In this document: in pieces, positions 1-12,226 of the stretch
Layout of the letters: every line of letters starts with the position of its first letter
How positions within the stretch are numbered: position 1 is the first letter of the stretch
NCBI GenBank assembly: GCA_023052935.1
Contig: CM041293.1
Location: 168,661,341-168,725,340, forward strand
Direction of reading: 5' to 3'
Origin: Piezodorus guildinii
Lineage: Eukaryota; Arthropoda; Insecta; Hemiptera; Pentatomidae
DNA: 64,000 bases
Notes under the pieces: generated by a model
Told to the model about the DNA's origin: nothing
The model's database searches: none
Seen by the model: the letters and a program-made list of their open reading frames with translations, nothing else
Made by a program: the position numbers and the translations under genes

Positions 1-1192
1 CAACTTATTTGATTTATAATATACCCTGGATATATTTAATTCTGAAATTCATAAGAAATATTAATAAATAAAGGAAATTAATACATTTTCTTTTTATCAT
101 AAAGTAATCACTGATAACTCACAAATTATTCATCAATAACTTTATATCGACTTCCTAATATACCAGTGATTCTTCTTACTTAAACTGAAAAAAAAAAGTA
201 AAATAATTTAAAACATTCAAAGTTTAAAATATAATCATGTTGATGTAAACTAAGGATTAATATTTTTAATTTAAATTTAATAGTCTCAGACCAACTAAAA
301 TTATTTATATAATCACAATTTAGATAATTGATTATTTGTAATAACAATAATATATTTCCCAACACATATCATTTCATTAACTCTAAACTATAAAAATTTA
401 TATAAACAGAAATTTCTTTCATGACATTTTTTCATTGGTAGGTTTTAAATGAAAGTTTTAAATATTAAATTATTTTTTTAACAATAGGAGTCAAGTCACC
501 AATATCTTAATAATTTTTACAAATGTAAGATAACTAAACTGATGACCAATTGTTACATACACATCTAAATGTATGTATACGAATATTACTATAAGAAGTT
601 TAAGTATTAATAAATAGGGTATAACTATGAGATAAGAAATAAATGTAAAAATTATAATCTAGAGGACCTATTATTCTAACTGACCAACTTACTGCACATT
701 AAAGGATCTGCTGACTAGGAGCGGTAGTTTCAAGCAGAACTTCCTTTAAGTAGTTAACCTGTTTGAAAAAAAAAAAAACCATTATTGAACTATAAGGTAC
801 TAAACAAAATAATAAATATTGAAAAAGGAAATGACTAATATTTAAAAATAAAATTGAATTGTTGAATTTACTAGTGCCGAAAACTTCTCTCCCATAAATT
901 TTTACTTTAAAGATAAATATCACAATTTTCGTTAATAAAGGGAAAAATAATAGTCTTTTAATTTGATAATTGTATTAAAATACATTCTGAAATTATTTAG
1001 CATGTATTACTAATTTGAAGGAGGTTTCTTCATACAGGTTATTGGTGCTGATACCTTATGCAAAGTTACCTCTCCGGTTTCATCTTCTAACTTATGTTTT
1101 GATGCTAAATTAATTAATACCGATAATTAAATGAATTTTAATAATGTATTGCAAAGTATTTGTATCAAATATAATTTTACCCAATCATTTAG
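1..1192. other. AT-rich sequence, no gene recognised
   Basis: I see no recognisable coding exon, RNA gene or mobile element here. The missing first exon(s) of NDUFAF6, with start codon and mitochondrial targeting sequence, should lie here or left of the window, but I could not identify one. The short open frames are AT-rich noise. Confidence 0.5.
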
Positions 1193-2823
1193 GTTTTATA
1201 GTTCGAGAAGTCAAAACGTCTCACCTATTGACTACTGCTTGGATTTAGTTAGGTACAATTCCAACATGATGAATAGGAATAAATAAATTACGAAATTTGG
1301 TCTTTTTTTAATTATTTTATTTTTTATCTCAGAAAGAATGATTATGAAAATTTTTTATGTGCTCTTCTGCTCCCAAAACAAGCAAGAAATGCCGTTGTTG
1401 CTGTTAGAGCTTTTAATGTTGAAGTTTCCAAAGCTGCTATTGCTTCCAAAGATTCTAGGATTTCCTTGATGAGGCTTGGATTTTGGAACGAAACAATTGA
1501 CAAGATATATGAAGGGAATCCACCTAACCACCCTGTAGCTCTCCAACTTGCAAGAGTAATCGAATTGATTATTAATCATAATTACATTACAAATGTGACA
1601 TCAATTAGTACTTAACTTAGTATTAGTATTTCTTCATTCAGTTGTAGATAAAGAGGTTTAAATTGTTGAAAAAATTTAATTTTAGATTATTTCAAAGCAT
1701 GACCTAAAAAAGAGAAATTTCATGCGTTTGGTGAAAGCCAGAGAGGCTCAGCTAACACAACAATGCTTTCAATCATTAGAAAGCATGGAAAAATATTCAG
1801 AAGAAACAGTCTCGCCTATCATTTATATGAGCCTTGAAGTTGCAGGTGAACATATATTTATAAATAAATATTAAGTATATATTATTAACTATGTACTGTG
1901 TTTGCTAACTTGTTTCTATTTTATTTAAGGAATAAAGAATATTCATGCAGATCATGTTGCTAGTCATGTTGGGAAAGGGCAAGGTCTGGTTTTGCTGTTG
2001 CGCATTGCAAGAAGTGATAATAGCTCCTCCTGGAGTCTTCCTCGAGATTGTTAGAATCAGTTGGATGTGATGTTGGCAAAGGTCTTTTACCCCACTCATC
2101 ATCAACCAAAGACCTTACTTTTAAAATAGCTTCACGTGCTAAAGCCCATATAGACAAGGTAGTATATTGTTTATTATAGCCTGATTAAGCTCTGGAAATT
2201 TTTAGTTTAAAAAATTAATATCAAAAACAATTGTTTGAAAGTTTTGTTTCTCTTTTCATATTATTACATTAACTAACCAGCAAATAAAAGGCTTATCATT
2301 CTTAAAAATACAGGTAAAGAGTGATAATTCTGCTCTATAATTATCATTAAAAAGTGCTGAGTGGTCTTTGAGACTACATCACAGAGCTATGGATTTAAAT
2401 GGTCTGTCAAGTGAATAGAAAAAAAAAATTTCTTTTTTGAATTGGATCTTATGAAAACTTATTTATTGTTATTTGAGATTTAACAAACATTTCTTTTAAT
2501 ATTTCTAACAAACTTTGACTTGTATTCTTTCACCAGGCTAGGTCTTTAAGTTCCAAGTTACCAGGAGGTTCCTCTATTTATTTTTTACCTGCCATACCAA
2601 CAGCTAATTACCTTACCAGACTTAGGTATTTTTTTCTTCTATTTTATTTTTGATATATTAATAAAATGTATATGTTTATTGTCTGTTTTCAACTATTATT
2701 GGTATCTTGTATCTGTTTTTCATAAGTGATGCAGACTTTGATATATTTGAACCTTTACTGGGGGAAAGAAACTCTCTGTTAGGATTGTCTTTATTTTGGG
2801 CCAAATTGTCTAATTCATATTAA
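1193..2823 (+). CDS. NDUFAF6: NDUFAF6, complex I assembly factor (squalene/phytoene synthase-like fold), 3' exons
   Basis: NDUFAF6 (C8orf38; sicily in Drosophila) is a mitochondrial protein needed early in NADH dehydrogenase assembly; it has a phytoene-synthase-like fold but is not known to make isoprenoids. Visible exons, each with AG/GT borders and matching phases: 1193-1252, 1333-1555, 1686-1845, 1930-2158, 2537-2625 and 2727-2823 (stop TAA 2821-2823). Recognisable pieces include YCLDLVRKNDYENFL across the first junction, LLLPKQARNAVVAVRAFNVE, RLGFWNETIDKIY, NIHADHVASHVGKGQG and, in the last exon, ADFDIFEPLLGERNSLL. These follow the family in order. The start codon and targeting peptide are upstream and unseen. 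Exon 1930-2158 does not read through: the frame moves by one near 2010-2025 and again near 2045-2063, so the literal frame stops at 2052. The flanking exons are clean, so sequencing indels or a recently broken allele are both possible. Confidence 0.85.
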
Positions 2824-4150
2824 TTTTAACTGAGGTAATAAGTATTTTATTTAATTTATCTATTATCTGTGAATAATATATTAATGTTGATGTTGTGTTA
2901 GATTGTCTAGATATATATGAGGAGATGTGAAGCATTTTATGATAAATGTTTTGGCTTTGCCAATCAAAAGAATTTTTATAAAACTGAGAAAGTTGTAACT
3001 GACTGATTAAGTGTATATACATTTTTTATTTGGTAAGTATTTCTTTTTTCAACTACTGGTATTTTTTTCTTATTATTTTTACTGATTTCATGTCAAAAAT
3101 ATCTACAAATTTTGATACATAGCCAGTGTATTTGAATCATTAAACCAACAAATCACATTTTTGTTTCTTCTTATTAATATTTTAATATAATTCTTATGAA
3201 TTGCTTTAGTCTTGTGTGAGTAAATTAACATTTTAGAATACCTAATTGTTATGTATCATTTTTCTTTTTCTTATACCTTTTTCCATCTTTTTAGGTTTAA
3301 TAGTTATCAGGATTCTCAGCAGTTTATCAGGATTCTCAGGGAATTAATTTATTTCAACAATTTTAAATACTTGAAATTTGTAATTTCAATATTAAAAAAA
3401 TATTATATGTAAATATGTGCAGTAGAACATTTGTAAAATGTAAATATATGTTAATTTATTTTTTAATTTGTAAATAATTTTTAACTCATAATAATTAATA
3501 ATGAAGTAACATAAAAACATTGCAGGAAGAAGTGAGAGAAAATCATAACTGAGTCACTTGGAATCAAATAGTTTTTAATCAGGAGTTTTAGTGTGCTCGT
3601 TGCATTTAGTTTAACCATATGTTTATCAGGAAGTTAAAATATACGTTGGTAAAAGTATTGTCTTTTGATAGTTATAAACAATGGATCAGACCATCATATC
3701 TTTATGGACATTTGTCAATTATTAAATACCAAAATTTAAATTATGTTTGACTCCATTTCTTACCAGGAAATCATCCTCTGAGATTTTTCAGTGCTAAACA
3801 AATAATGAAATGAACTATATCATTTAATTATTTCCCTCCAGAATATTGTGGAAAGTATTATTTTATTGTTTAATATTTACAATTACAAGGTTATAAATTT
3901 CTCCCAAAACTGAGCTTTGCTTGAAAGCAAAAAATATTTCAGGCCTTTAAATTAAGGCTCAAGTTGTAGCCAGTTTTGTGTGACTTTTGATTATGAATGG
4001 GTCTGTATAAGCTTATTCAATTAATTCCATCTCAACTCTTTTTTATCAAACTATATAATCATATTCTGTGCCTCAGGATAAAAAATATTAACTAATAAAC
4101 ATTAAACATAATCTGATATGATGGTATGTATGTATGCAACTGTCTTTCGA
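2824..4150. other. AT-rich intergenic DNA
   Basis: This holds the 3' flank of NDUFAF6 and then AT-rich sequence. A short direct duplication of about 20 bases sits at 3297-3340. I see no gene, RNA or clear mobile element. Confidence 0.5.
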
Positions 4151-5640
4151 AACTTAGTAGCCTGTTCTCATTCGCCTTAGTGGTTGCCTATGCCTCTGAT
4201 CCATAGGTGAGTAAAAATTAACTTTTGTACTGGAGGAAAGATTTTTTCTCCTAAAATGCTTGGACAGGCCATGGAAGTATTTATTAGCACCATTGATTCG
4301 GCTGCTGATATCCTGAAATACATCTTTCCCTGACTTTATTTCAGGTCCTAGGTACACAAAAGTCTCCACTCTATGTAATTTATAGGGGCAAATGTTCAGG
4401 ATTGCAATATGTCTCCAACACCACCACCACCTCTTGCATATATTTAGTTTTATTCTCATTAACCGTGAGACTGAATTCTGCGGCAGCTGTTTCAAAAGCA
4501 ATGAATGTCTTTTCTGACCTCGCCAACATCATCAGCATGACCCAAGCTGCACAGTTCTGTTAAAAATGGTACCCATTGTCTGAATTTTTGCACAGCCACC
4601 TCTAATGCCACATTGAATAGAAGACAAGGCAAGGGCATCTTCTTGTCTTACTCCGCTTCTGGTTCTAAATGTCTCAGAAAGATTTGACTCCACACGGAAA
4701 ACACATTTTGAGTTTGCCATAGTTATCTTTTGAAGTCTTATAAGTTTTCCTGGGACTTTAAACACTTCTAGGGCCTTGTACTGTTCCTTTCGACCGATGC
4801 TACCATATGCCTACTTTTAGTCGACAAAGAGATGGTGAGTGGTCAGCTTGTATTCCATACACCTTTCCAGGATCATCCGTAATGTAAAGATCTGGTCAGT
4901 TGGTGAGCGGCCTCTTTTAAAACCTGATTGGTAATTTCCAACTTCTCTCTTGGCAAATGGGATTAGTTTCTCAAACAGGATGTTAGACAGCACTTTATTA
5001 GTACAAGAGAGCAACACAATCCCCCTTCTTGTGCAGTAGATATATTACACAAATTACAAAATCCATTCCTGCGGCATCCTTTCTTCCATCCAGATATCCA
5101 ATATGAGCTCGAACAGCACTTTTTCCAACTCCTCACCTCCATACTTCAGTAGTTCTGCCTGGATGCCATCAATGTCAGAAGTCTTGTTATTTTTCAAGCT
5201 TACCAATGGCATCTTCAAATTCATCTCGTTCAGGTGTTTCTAAGTCACCTCTTCTGTGTGATATGAACAGCTGCTTAAAGTGTTTCAGCCACCTGCACAG
5301 AACTTGATCCTTCTGAATGAGAAGTGTTCCATCTTCATCACTGCAAGAGGTGACGTTTGGTGAGAATGTTTTTTCCCAGGCTCTTTTGTTTCTTCTATGA
5401 ACTCATTTTTCCTCTCACCACATATTTGAGCTGACCTTCTTGTGTGGCTCTGTAACATTTTCATAGAGACAACAACCTTGGTGGTCAGGTAGACCTCTCT
5501 CTATTACCCTAAGGTTTTTTCAGCCGCTGCATCAGAGCTTTAGAGCATTTTTTCCAATGCTTTTAACAGATGAACGCATCCTTTTTCTCAGTTCTTATTT
5601 AACAGTGTTCTGATATGCAGGATAGTCTTCAGGCTCCTTC
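4150..5640 (-). mobile_element. Decayed non-LTR retrotransposon, reverse transcriptase remnant (RTE-like)
   Basis: Read on the minus strand, 5640 to 4150, broken frames give consecutive reverse-transcriptase blocks. A linker contains DEDGTLL with WLKHFKQLF. At 4817-5017 comes a finger/palm block with KVLSNILFEKLIPFAKREVG and YQSGFKRGRSPTDQIFTLR. At 4532-4765 there is a KLIRLQKITMANSKC block followed by SGVRQEDAL. Near 4370 there is a VETFVYLGPEI block and SSRINGANKYFHGL. This order is typical of insect endonuclease-reverse transcriptase elements of the RTE or related clades. Many stops and frame shifts show it is dead. The clade assignment is uncertain. Confidence 0.75.
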
Positions 5641-5888
5641 AGCTTATTGATGTTATATTTTCTTGCAGATTGATATTTAGAACATCTGGTAACAGACAGT
5701 GGACTTCCTGGATTGCTGCCATGTCAATTTTGTATTTGTCTAATTCCATAAGCATTGCTTTAAGCGCCTCTAGTCTGGGGAGGGATAAAATGTTTTAATA
5801 TGCTAATTTCAGGTCAGTGTGGCTGTTTTGTAGTAATTTCCTTTGAGAAAGTCTGGTTTCTTCTGAATATTGAGCTAATAATAAAGCT

Positions 5889-6066
5889 TATTTTAGATAA
5901 TAATATAATAGATTTTTCAATAAAACACACGTGTCTATATAAATTCAATTCAATTAATTTTTTAATAGTTTCACGTATTTTTATCTCTAACTGTATTTGA
6001 AAATTCTTTCATTGTTTTAAACATGGAGGTAAGTAAAAGTCGTGTGTTGCCCGCACCAGATTTTTT
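5889..6066 (+). repeat. R900 interspersed repeat, 3' fragment
   Basis: This matches the last ~180 bases of the unnamed 0.9-kb repeat described at 17632-18522. It ends in the family's terminal block AGGTAAGTAAAAGTCGTGTG followed by a CACCAGATTTTTT-like edge. The rest of the element is absent. Confidence 0.65.
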
Positions 6067-6771
6067 CTTTTCTTTTACTTTCAATGTAAATTTAACAGCT
6101 GATAGTGGAACAACATTTAAAAAAAAAATTATGAAAGTCTTGTACCCGAAGTTCGATATTTTCGTATAATTATTTGTTTATTCGTATATGGTCTGAATAG
6201 TGATTTATCTTTATCAACTGTAAAGAGAGTGATTGAGATATTCATGCAAGTTGATGTTAAACATAAAAATCTTCCATAAAATTGTAAATATGGAAGGAGT
6301 ATGTGATAGTCTAGGAACAACAATTCGTCGTCGTGGACTACGATTGCGAACTCCAAATTCTCTACAGCGTATCCCTCTACTCTAGATCTGCGCCTTCAAT
6401 CTTAGAAAGTTCAATTGACACTACTGAAGACCATTGACCATACACAGGGAAGAGAGCTTGTTAAATATATTAGTGAACATCAGCAAGTGTATGCCTATTT
6501 TTTGAACAAAATAATCGTTAGCCATATGACCAATTTTACCTCAATGGCTTTGTTAATATTCAAAATTGTCATATTTGAGAACCCACATGTGATCGTCGCA
6601 TCACAAATGCATCCTCATTTTATCATTCTTTAGTGCGGATTTCAGGCTGTACGTATCATTGGACCATACCATACTTTAAACTCGAAAATGATACTGGTCA
6701 AGCAGTAAACTGTACTAAAGTTAGATATCGTGACATGATATCGACAGATCTTTCTGGCTGAATCTTTTTCC

Positions 6772-6877
6772 ATTTCAAATGTAACCTTTTCCATTACAAA
6801 TGTAACCCTTTCCAAAGCAAATGTCACCTTTTCCATTTCAAATGTAACCTTTTCCAAAGTAATTGTAACCCTTTTCT
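6772..6877. repeat. 21-bp tandem repeat, about five units
   Basis: Five imperfect copies of a 21-base unit, close to TTTTCCATTTCAAATGTAACC, lie head to tail. The length is a multiple of three, so the minus strand reads as repeated MEKVTFE-like heptads. I regard that as a consequence of the repeat and not evidence of a protein. Confidence 0.8.
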
Positions 6878-7059
6878 ACACTTCTAGCCTTAAATATTCC
6901 GTTTTATTTATTTATTGAAGAATAATTAGTTTCATTAAAATTATGACTTTTATAATAATTTTGGCATATTCTATCGACAATTTTTTTGTTTTTTATTTGA
7001 TATCAAGTTCTGTTTTTTTACGAGCTAATATTTTTAAAAATTAATTATCGTCTTACAAG

Positions 7060-7884
7060 AAAATGTTGAGACAAAGGACCCGTACGATGACGTTGACATC
7101 ATAGGACTGTCGTTGCAGTCTGTCAAAGAAGGATATTTGGCCCTAATGGAGGCTGCAAGAATGCTTGACTGGAGGTAAACGCGGGGAAAACGAAGTACAT
7201 GGCAACAGGAGAAGAACCCTTACCCGGTGAGACCATCATATTAGCCCCTTTAACTTTGAAAAAGTGGCCCAGTTCTGGGTTCTCATGTAACGCAAGATAA
7301 TGCACCAGAGGTGGAGGTGAAAAATAAAAAAGAAGAATTTTGATGGCAAACAGGTGCTACTTTGGCCTCCGAAGAGAGTTCACCTCCCGGCTCTTAGACA
7401 GGCCGACTAAGCTCCATCTATACAAGACGTTGGTTCGCCCAGTCCTGTTGTATGGATCAGAAACATAGGCTATTAGTAAAAGAACTGAACAAGGCCTACA
7501 AGTCTTTGAGAGAAAAGTACTTCGACGAATTTTTGGAGGGAGTTCATCTCAATGGACATTGGAGAAGGCGGACCAATAATGAACTCCATACAGGTTTTAA
7601 GGACAATCGATGTCGTTATGACCTTGAAGCTTGGCAGACTGCGGTGGGCTGGTCACGTGGCAGGAATGGAGGATGAGAAGATCCCTAAGGCCGTTATGAC
7701 TGAACCTCTACACGGCATCAGAAAAAGAGGAAGATCGAAACTTAGATGGACGGATGGTGTGACAGCAGATACAAAAGATATCCTGGGAGTGAGGAACTGG
7801 ATGACGGCTGCACAGGATAGAAATAACTGGAGTGGGCTGGTGGAGGAGGCCAGGACTCGTCACCGAGTTGTAGCGCCGGATTGA
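7060..7884 (+). mobile_element. Non-LTR retrotransposon fragment, C-terminal reverse-transcriptase region
   Basis: Broken plus-strand frames give the C-terminal part of an insect endonuclease-reverse transcriptase: GSHVTQDNAPEVEVK, then LHLYKTLVRP-like and VLLYGSET-like blocks in other frames. At 7552-7884 one frame reads LRWAGHVAGMEDEKIPKAV, RKRGRSKLRWTDGV and WSGLVEEARTRHRVVAPD before a TGA in a TGATGATGA run. This ending, with a short triplet repeat after the stop, is usual for this element group. At least three frame breaks upstream make it non-functional. It is a different copy from the one at 4150-5640 and lies in the opposite orientation. Confidence 0.8.
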
Positions 7885-7899
7885 TGATGATGAATTATC

Positions 7900-9250
7900 G
7901 TCTATTAAGTTTTAAGATAGTTATTGATTTTGATTATTTATAGAGGAGAGGTGGTTGTTGGGATTAATTAATGCGTTTTCGAGTATTATAATTACGTTTT
8001 TCGAGCTGTATTTGTGTTTATTTATTTAAGTTCACTTTATGCTACTGTGGCTAATCGGACGATGCTACAGTGGGTGTCCTAAATTTTGTCTATCCAGGTT
8101 TTATAAGTATAGGGATCTTTAACGAGTACCTGACATCGCACAGGCTCGGGACTACCTTTTAGCGTCCCCTCCGAAAGACGGCATAACTAAGGATTTTTTA
8201 TTTCCATTAAAAAATCCTAGGACCACCTGCAGGTTTGAACCCGTGACCTTTGGCATAGGAGGCTATTAGCTAGCCACCCAAGCTGTATTTTTTTTTATAT
8301 CGCTCGCATGCATGTTAACTAGCATTTACTTTTGATGTTTTTTATTGATATAGGGGTTGATTGATAACTATCTTCGGATCTTATAGTTACGTTTTATTTT
8401 TTCTATTTCTCCCGCCTATTTCAACTCGAATTTTCTTGTAATATTGTTTTTGTTATAGAGGTTGATAATTGTATTTTCGGGTCTTCTGATTAAGTTTTTT
8501 CAGCTGCATTTTTTATGCTCACGCTTATTTTAATTAAAACTTACTTTTTATGTATTTTATGGATATAGGGATTAATTAATGTGCTATAGAGGGGAGAAGG
8601 TTATGATTACGTTTTTGAGCAGGACGTTACATCGAGGTTGCATATTCTTCGATATCTCTTTTCATAAACGCTATTGGTATTCCCGAAATCACTATAAACG
8701 ATCCCTCTATCGAATTTTTATAAAATAGTTATAGTAACTTAATATGAGTAAAGGCGATAACAAATAAGGTTCGAAGAATTTTATCAGAACACCCGAAAAT
8801 AGAATAACCGATTCCACTATTAAATTGTCAAATAATTGTTAAACCAGGTTAAAAAGTGTCAATTATAAAAGATTTAGTAGAAAAAACGTACCCAAAACGC
8901 TAGGAAAGGAAAGATTACTAGGCCTATTATGAAGAAAAAAAATATACAAGTAAGAGACAGCTAAACGATGTAAAATCCAGTAACATTATAATAAGAACAA
9001 AAAAAAAAAATCAATCTCTATATCAATAAAAAAAAACATCAAAAATAAAGAAGAGCTGAAATCCGTAGGAGTGATTAAAAAACAACAACCCTAAAACGTT
9101 TTCATAACTCCTCGAAGACATAAGTATAGATTCCTATTAGAATAACGTTCGAAAAACGTAATCATAACTCCCCGAAGACACAAGTATAGATCCCTCTAAG
9201 AATAACGTTTGAAAAACGTAATCACAACCCTCAAAAAACAAACAAAGCTA
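7900..9250. repeat. Inverted field of diverged short repeats
   Basis: Left of about 8620, plus-strand units recur with the pattern GATATAGGGGTTGAT, an AT-rich spacer, TATCTTCGGATCT and a TTACGTTTT-type core (near 7960, 8352, 8452, 8570). Right of about 8880 the same motifs appear in reverse complement, for example AAAAACGTAATCATAACTCC, CCGAAGACACAAGTATAGATC and ATCAATCTCTATATCAATAA. Three right-hand units near 9090-9240 are spaced by about 60 bases. The region is thus an imperfect large inverted repeat of satellite-like units, interrupted by the SINE at 8017-8285. No coding potential is seen. Confidence 0.55.
8017..8285 (-). mobile_element. tRNA-derived SINE, family A
   Basis: This is a minus-strand copy of a SINE whose best copy is at 21697-21953. 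The tRNA-like head is at the right end (B-box-like GGTTTGAACCCG as read on plus, near 8233) and the tail of TTTATTTATTT is at the left. The body contains the family's paired TCCTAGGA and CTCGGGAC blocks. Confidence 0.75.
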
Positions 9251-9279
9251 AGCCAACTTTATAATTTAATATAAGAACT

Positions 9280-10150
9280 GTTGTCGCCGTTCCTAGAACG
9301 ACTAATTGTTGAACTCCCACTAGAATCTTCATAGGAAGCTGAAGTCGTATTGATTCTAATATGCTCTCTGGAATTATGTCATACAGGATAATATAATTGG
9401 AGAAATCCCGTAGCTCTCCAATCCATAGAATTGCTTATACTCCACTGCTGGCTCCTGGTATTTCCTTTTCTTTTCAGCGACTTTTTTTTAAAGATTGTCA
9501 TCCGAATCTGTGTCAGTTTTACATTTTTATCAATACTTAGATGTCTGGTCGATTATTTAAAACTGTTTTATCCTTAAGGATGGGGTGATCCCAATAAGTT
9601 TTAATTTTGTGACCGATAGTAATTGGTAATGGATTATGTTTAGAATAGGAAAAATGGGTGCTTAGGAGATTCATCTTTGATGATATGGCTTCATGAATAA
9701 TTTTCGCTGCATTGTTGTGCCTTTGCACATACTCCTTACCAGCCAAGATTGGACAACTCGAAGTCACATGTTATATGCTCTCAGCTGCCTTTTTGTATAA
9801 ACGGCATACGTTGCTTATGTCCTCTCCGCAAATATGTTTTCTTCATGATTTTGTGGCTATTGCTTGTTCTTGGATATCAAACAGAAACCCTTCCTTTTCA
9901 GGAAAAATATAACTTTTTTTAAACCATGTTAGCAATGTCTGCACGTCTATTCCATTCAATGACTGATATAATCAGCCATGTAATGTCTTATTTTTCCACG
10001 TCTCCGTCAGTTTCACTATTCGGGGTCGCTCTGTTAAACGATTCACTAGCCAAACAAGAACAAAAATGCTCCCTCGTTATACTGACCAATCAGCTTACTT
10101 CCATTATGCTCCAAAATTGTTGAACATCTACTACATAAAAGACTTCTTGA
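9280..10150 (-). mobile_element. Non-LTR retrotransposon 3' fragment
   Basis: Minus-strand frames carry a block typical of the C-terminal end of some insect non-LTR polyproteins: CPILAGKEYVQRHNNAAKII followed by KTYWDHPIL, DKTVLNNRPDI (stop side near 9537). Upstream on the same strand, in broken frames, are CGEDISNVCRLYKK and weaker matches to about 10150. It is heavily mutated, and I cannot assign a clade. Confidence 0.6.
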
Positions 10151-10362
10151 TGTACTAACTAACAAAGACATCGTACGAGGTCATCAATTTGTATTTCGAA
10201 GACATCACTCAACATTTTAACAACCACACTGAGTGAAAGTATACATATCCACCGCATTAGAGAAGAAATTATATACTACTGGCGTAAGTCAACAAATTTC
10301 AGGATCTAAAAAGTTGCAAATTTTTTTTAACATTTCAAGAATAAATTTACATAATTATCGAG

Positions 10363-10471
10363 AAGAAGTTAATTTGGGGTGCAGTCATCAAAATACATAA
10401 TTAAGTAGAAACTTAATTTATAGTTTCTACTTAATTAAGTGTTTTGATTACTGCACCCCGAATTAACTTCT
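10363..10471. mobile_element. Short foldback element (MITE family M1)
   Basis: Two arms, 10363-10384 and 10450-10471, are near-perfect inverted copies built on AGAAGTTAATTTGGGGTGCAGT, and the pairing continues inward through TAATTAAGTAGAAAC. The whole 109 bases would fold into one hairpin. The outer motif GAAGTTNNTTnGGGGTGCAGT is shared with copies at 24183, 34882-35128 and 55903. Confidence 0.7.
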
Positions 10472-12226
10472 CAGTATCTACATACAGTCAACCATTCTTA
10501 CATTAATAAACAATTATTATTAAATCTGATTATATTTACCAGATACATTACCATAAATCGAATCTTATCTCATGTAAATATAAAACCTCATTTTTTAAAA
10601 TGTAATGTGGCTGTTTGGCATATTAATGCTCATATATATGTGCTAGGAGTTGTGTTAAGATATATATTAAGTGACTGTTTTGTAGTTCAATTAAGAACCT
10701 ACCTCTCTGTTTCTTTACCCTGGATTTTTATAGAAGTTGCACAGGCCTGAGCGGGCCTTGTTTACAATCGATCGGTGATTATGTCAGAATTAGTATCTCC
10801 CTTTAGGCTCAAAAGTTTTTAAGCTGTAGATTTAATTTTAAGGAACTTAACGAACTCATTTTTTCGAGTTATTTATTTAAAGTTTTGTTTGAGAATGCCT
10901 GTGTGTGAATCGACAACGAAATTCGGCTTAATATTGCTTAGAGGAAGATTTGTATACCGATAGGTTTCATTCTCTCCTGAGGTAAATTTAACCCTGAATA
11001 TTTACATATTTTTTGTAATTATTTATATTTGTGTCTTATTGAAAATCCTTGGATTAACAAAAGAATATGATATCTGTAACAATTGATAAATAACCATCTA
11101 AAATATTACTCCAATTCATTTTTGTTATTCTTTGCCCTTTTTTTGGTGTGTGGTTTATTAATTTAGGAATTATTATCTCTGATTAAAAATTGGATTCTGT
11201 TCGTTATTAATAAGGGAAATTCTGATAGTTTTTAAATTTGTATTTCACTAAGTTAACATTGTCTATTTCCTTAGAATAAATGTTAATGGTATGGATAAAT
11301 TCAGTTGTGGTTTACTTAGATACCGAAGAACTGCAAACTAATTAAGTAAAAAATATGTGTAATTTTGCATTGCTAGCTTTCATTAATATCTTTTCTAAAT
11401 TAAAGTTCCATCACATATATTGCATTGGTTTAGAAACCCTTTTTGGTTGAAGTTAAAGTTCATGGATTAAGTTTTCCAGGTTTGATATTGATTTGTAATC
11501 TGACTTGTATTAATTCGAACTTTGAATTTTAAAGAATTTTTCTTTTTTTTTTTTTTTAGGCATGTTAAAAAATCACCATAGTTCATCATTAGCAGATAAA
11601 ATTAATTTTATTCTTGTGAGATCATCCTTAGGAGAAGCGATAGTTTTTTGGAAGATATTATTGTCATTAAGTGATTCATGTACAAATTCATGTTAATAGA
11701 CACATGGTGTATAAATAAATGTGAGCTGAAATAACTCAATGAACTAGGAATAGACTCTTTATCAGCAGTTTTCTTAAACGTATGTCAGAAACGTACATGT
11801 ATGTATGTATGTAACAGAGTATATGTAAAATTTCAAATAGACGAGAATGTAGACATTTATCTTTTTTTTTTTTTTTTTAATATGTATATATTCTTTTGTT
11901 TGTTTTTATGAAGTTATTATTATTTTTTTTCTAAAGTGTAAATTTTTTTTTTTTACTTAAATAAAATTATATAGTTAGTTAAATTTTTTAAGAAGTGTAA
12001 ACAGTTATATACTTTTATCTTACTTGTTTATTACTTTAGGGACTGTTTTATTTAAATTGTTTTAAATTATAAAATAATTTGTTGTGTAAAAGCAGATAGT
12101 TATGACTATTACCAATATGAATTAGGGTTATACTGTTTTTTATTGTATTTTGTATACTTGTGAAGTTCAGTGTTGTGTTGGGTTATAAATGATTCAGTGT
12201 ATCGACTGCTTCTGTTAGTTTGAAGA
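10472..12226. other. Upstream region of REXO1, AT-rich with T runs
   Basis: No gene is recognised. A GC-richer stretch at 10735-10790 and a possible donor (GAG before GTAAAT) near 10980 could mark a REXO1 promoter and 5' untranslated exon; this is inference only. Poly-T runs occur at 11541-11558 and 11863-11878. A nine-codon upstream ORF (ATG 12189, stop before 12219) precedes the REXO1 start. Confidence 0.4.

Noticed and set aside
1905..2157. Minus-strand frames over NDUFAF6 exon 4
   Set aside because: Shadows of the plus-strand exon, which matches the family.
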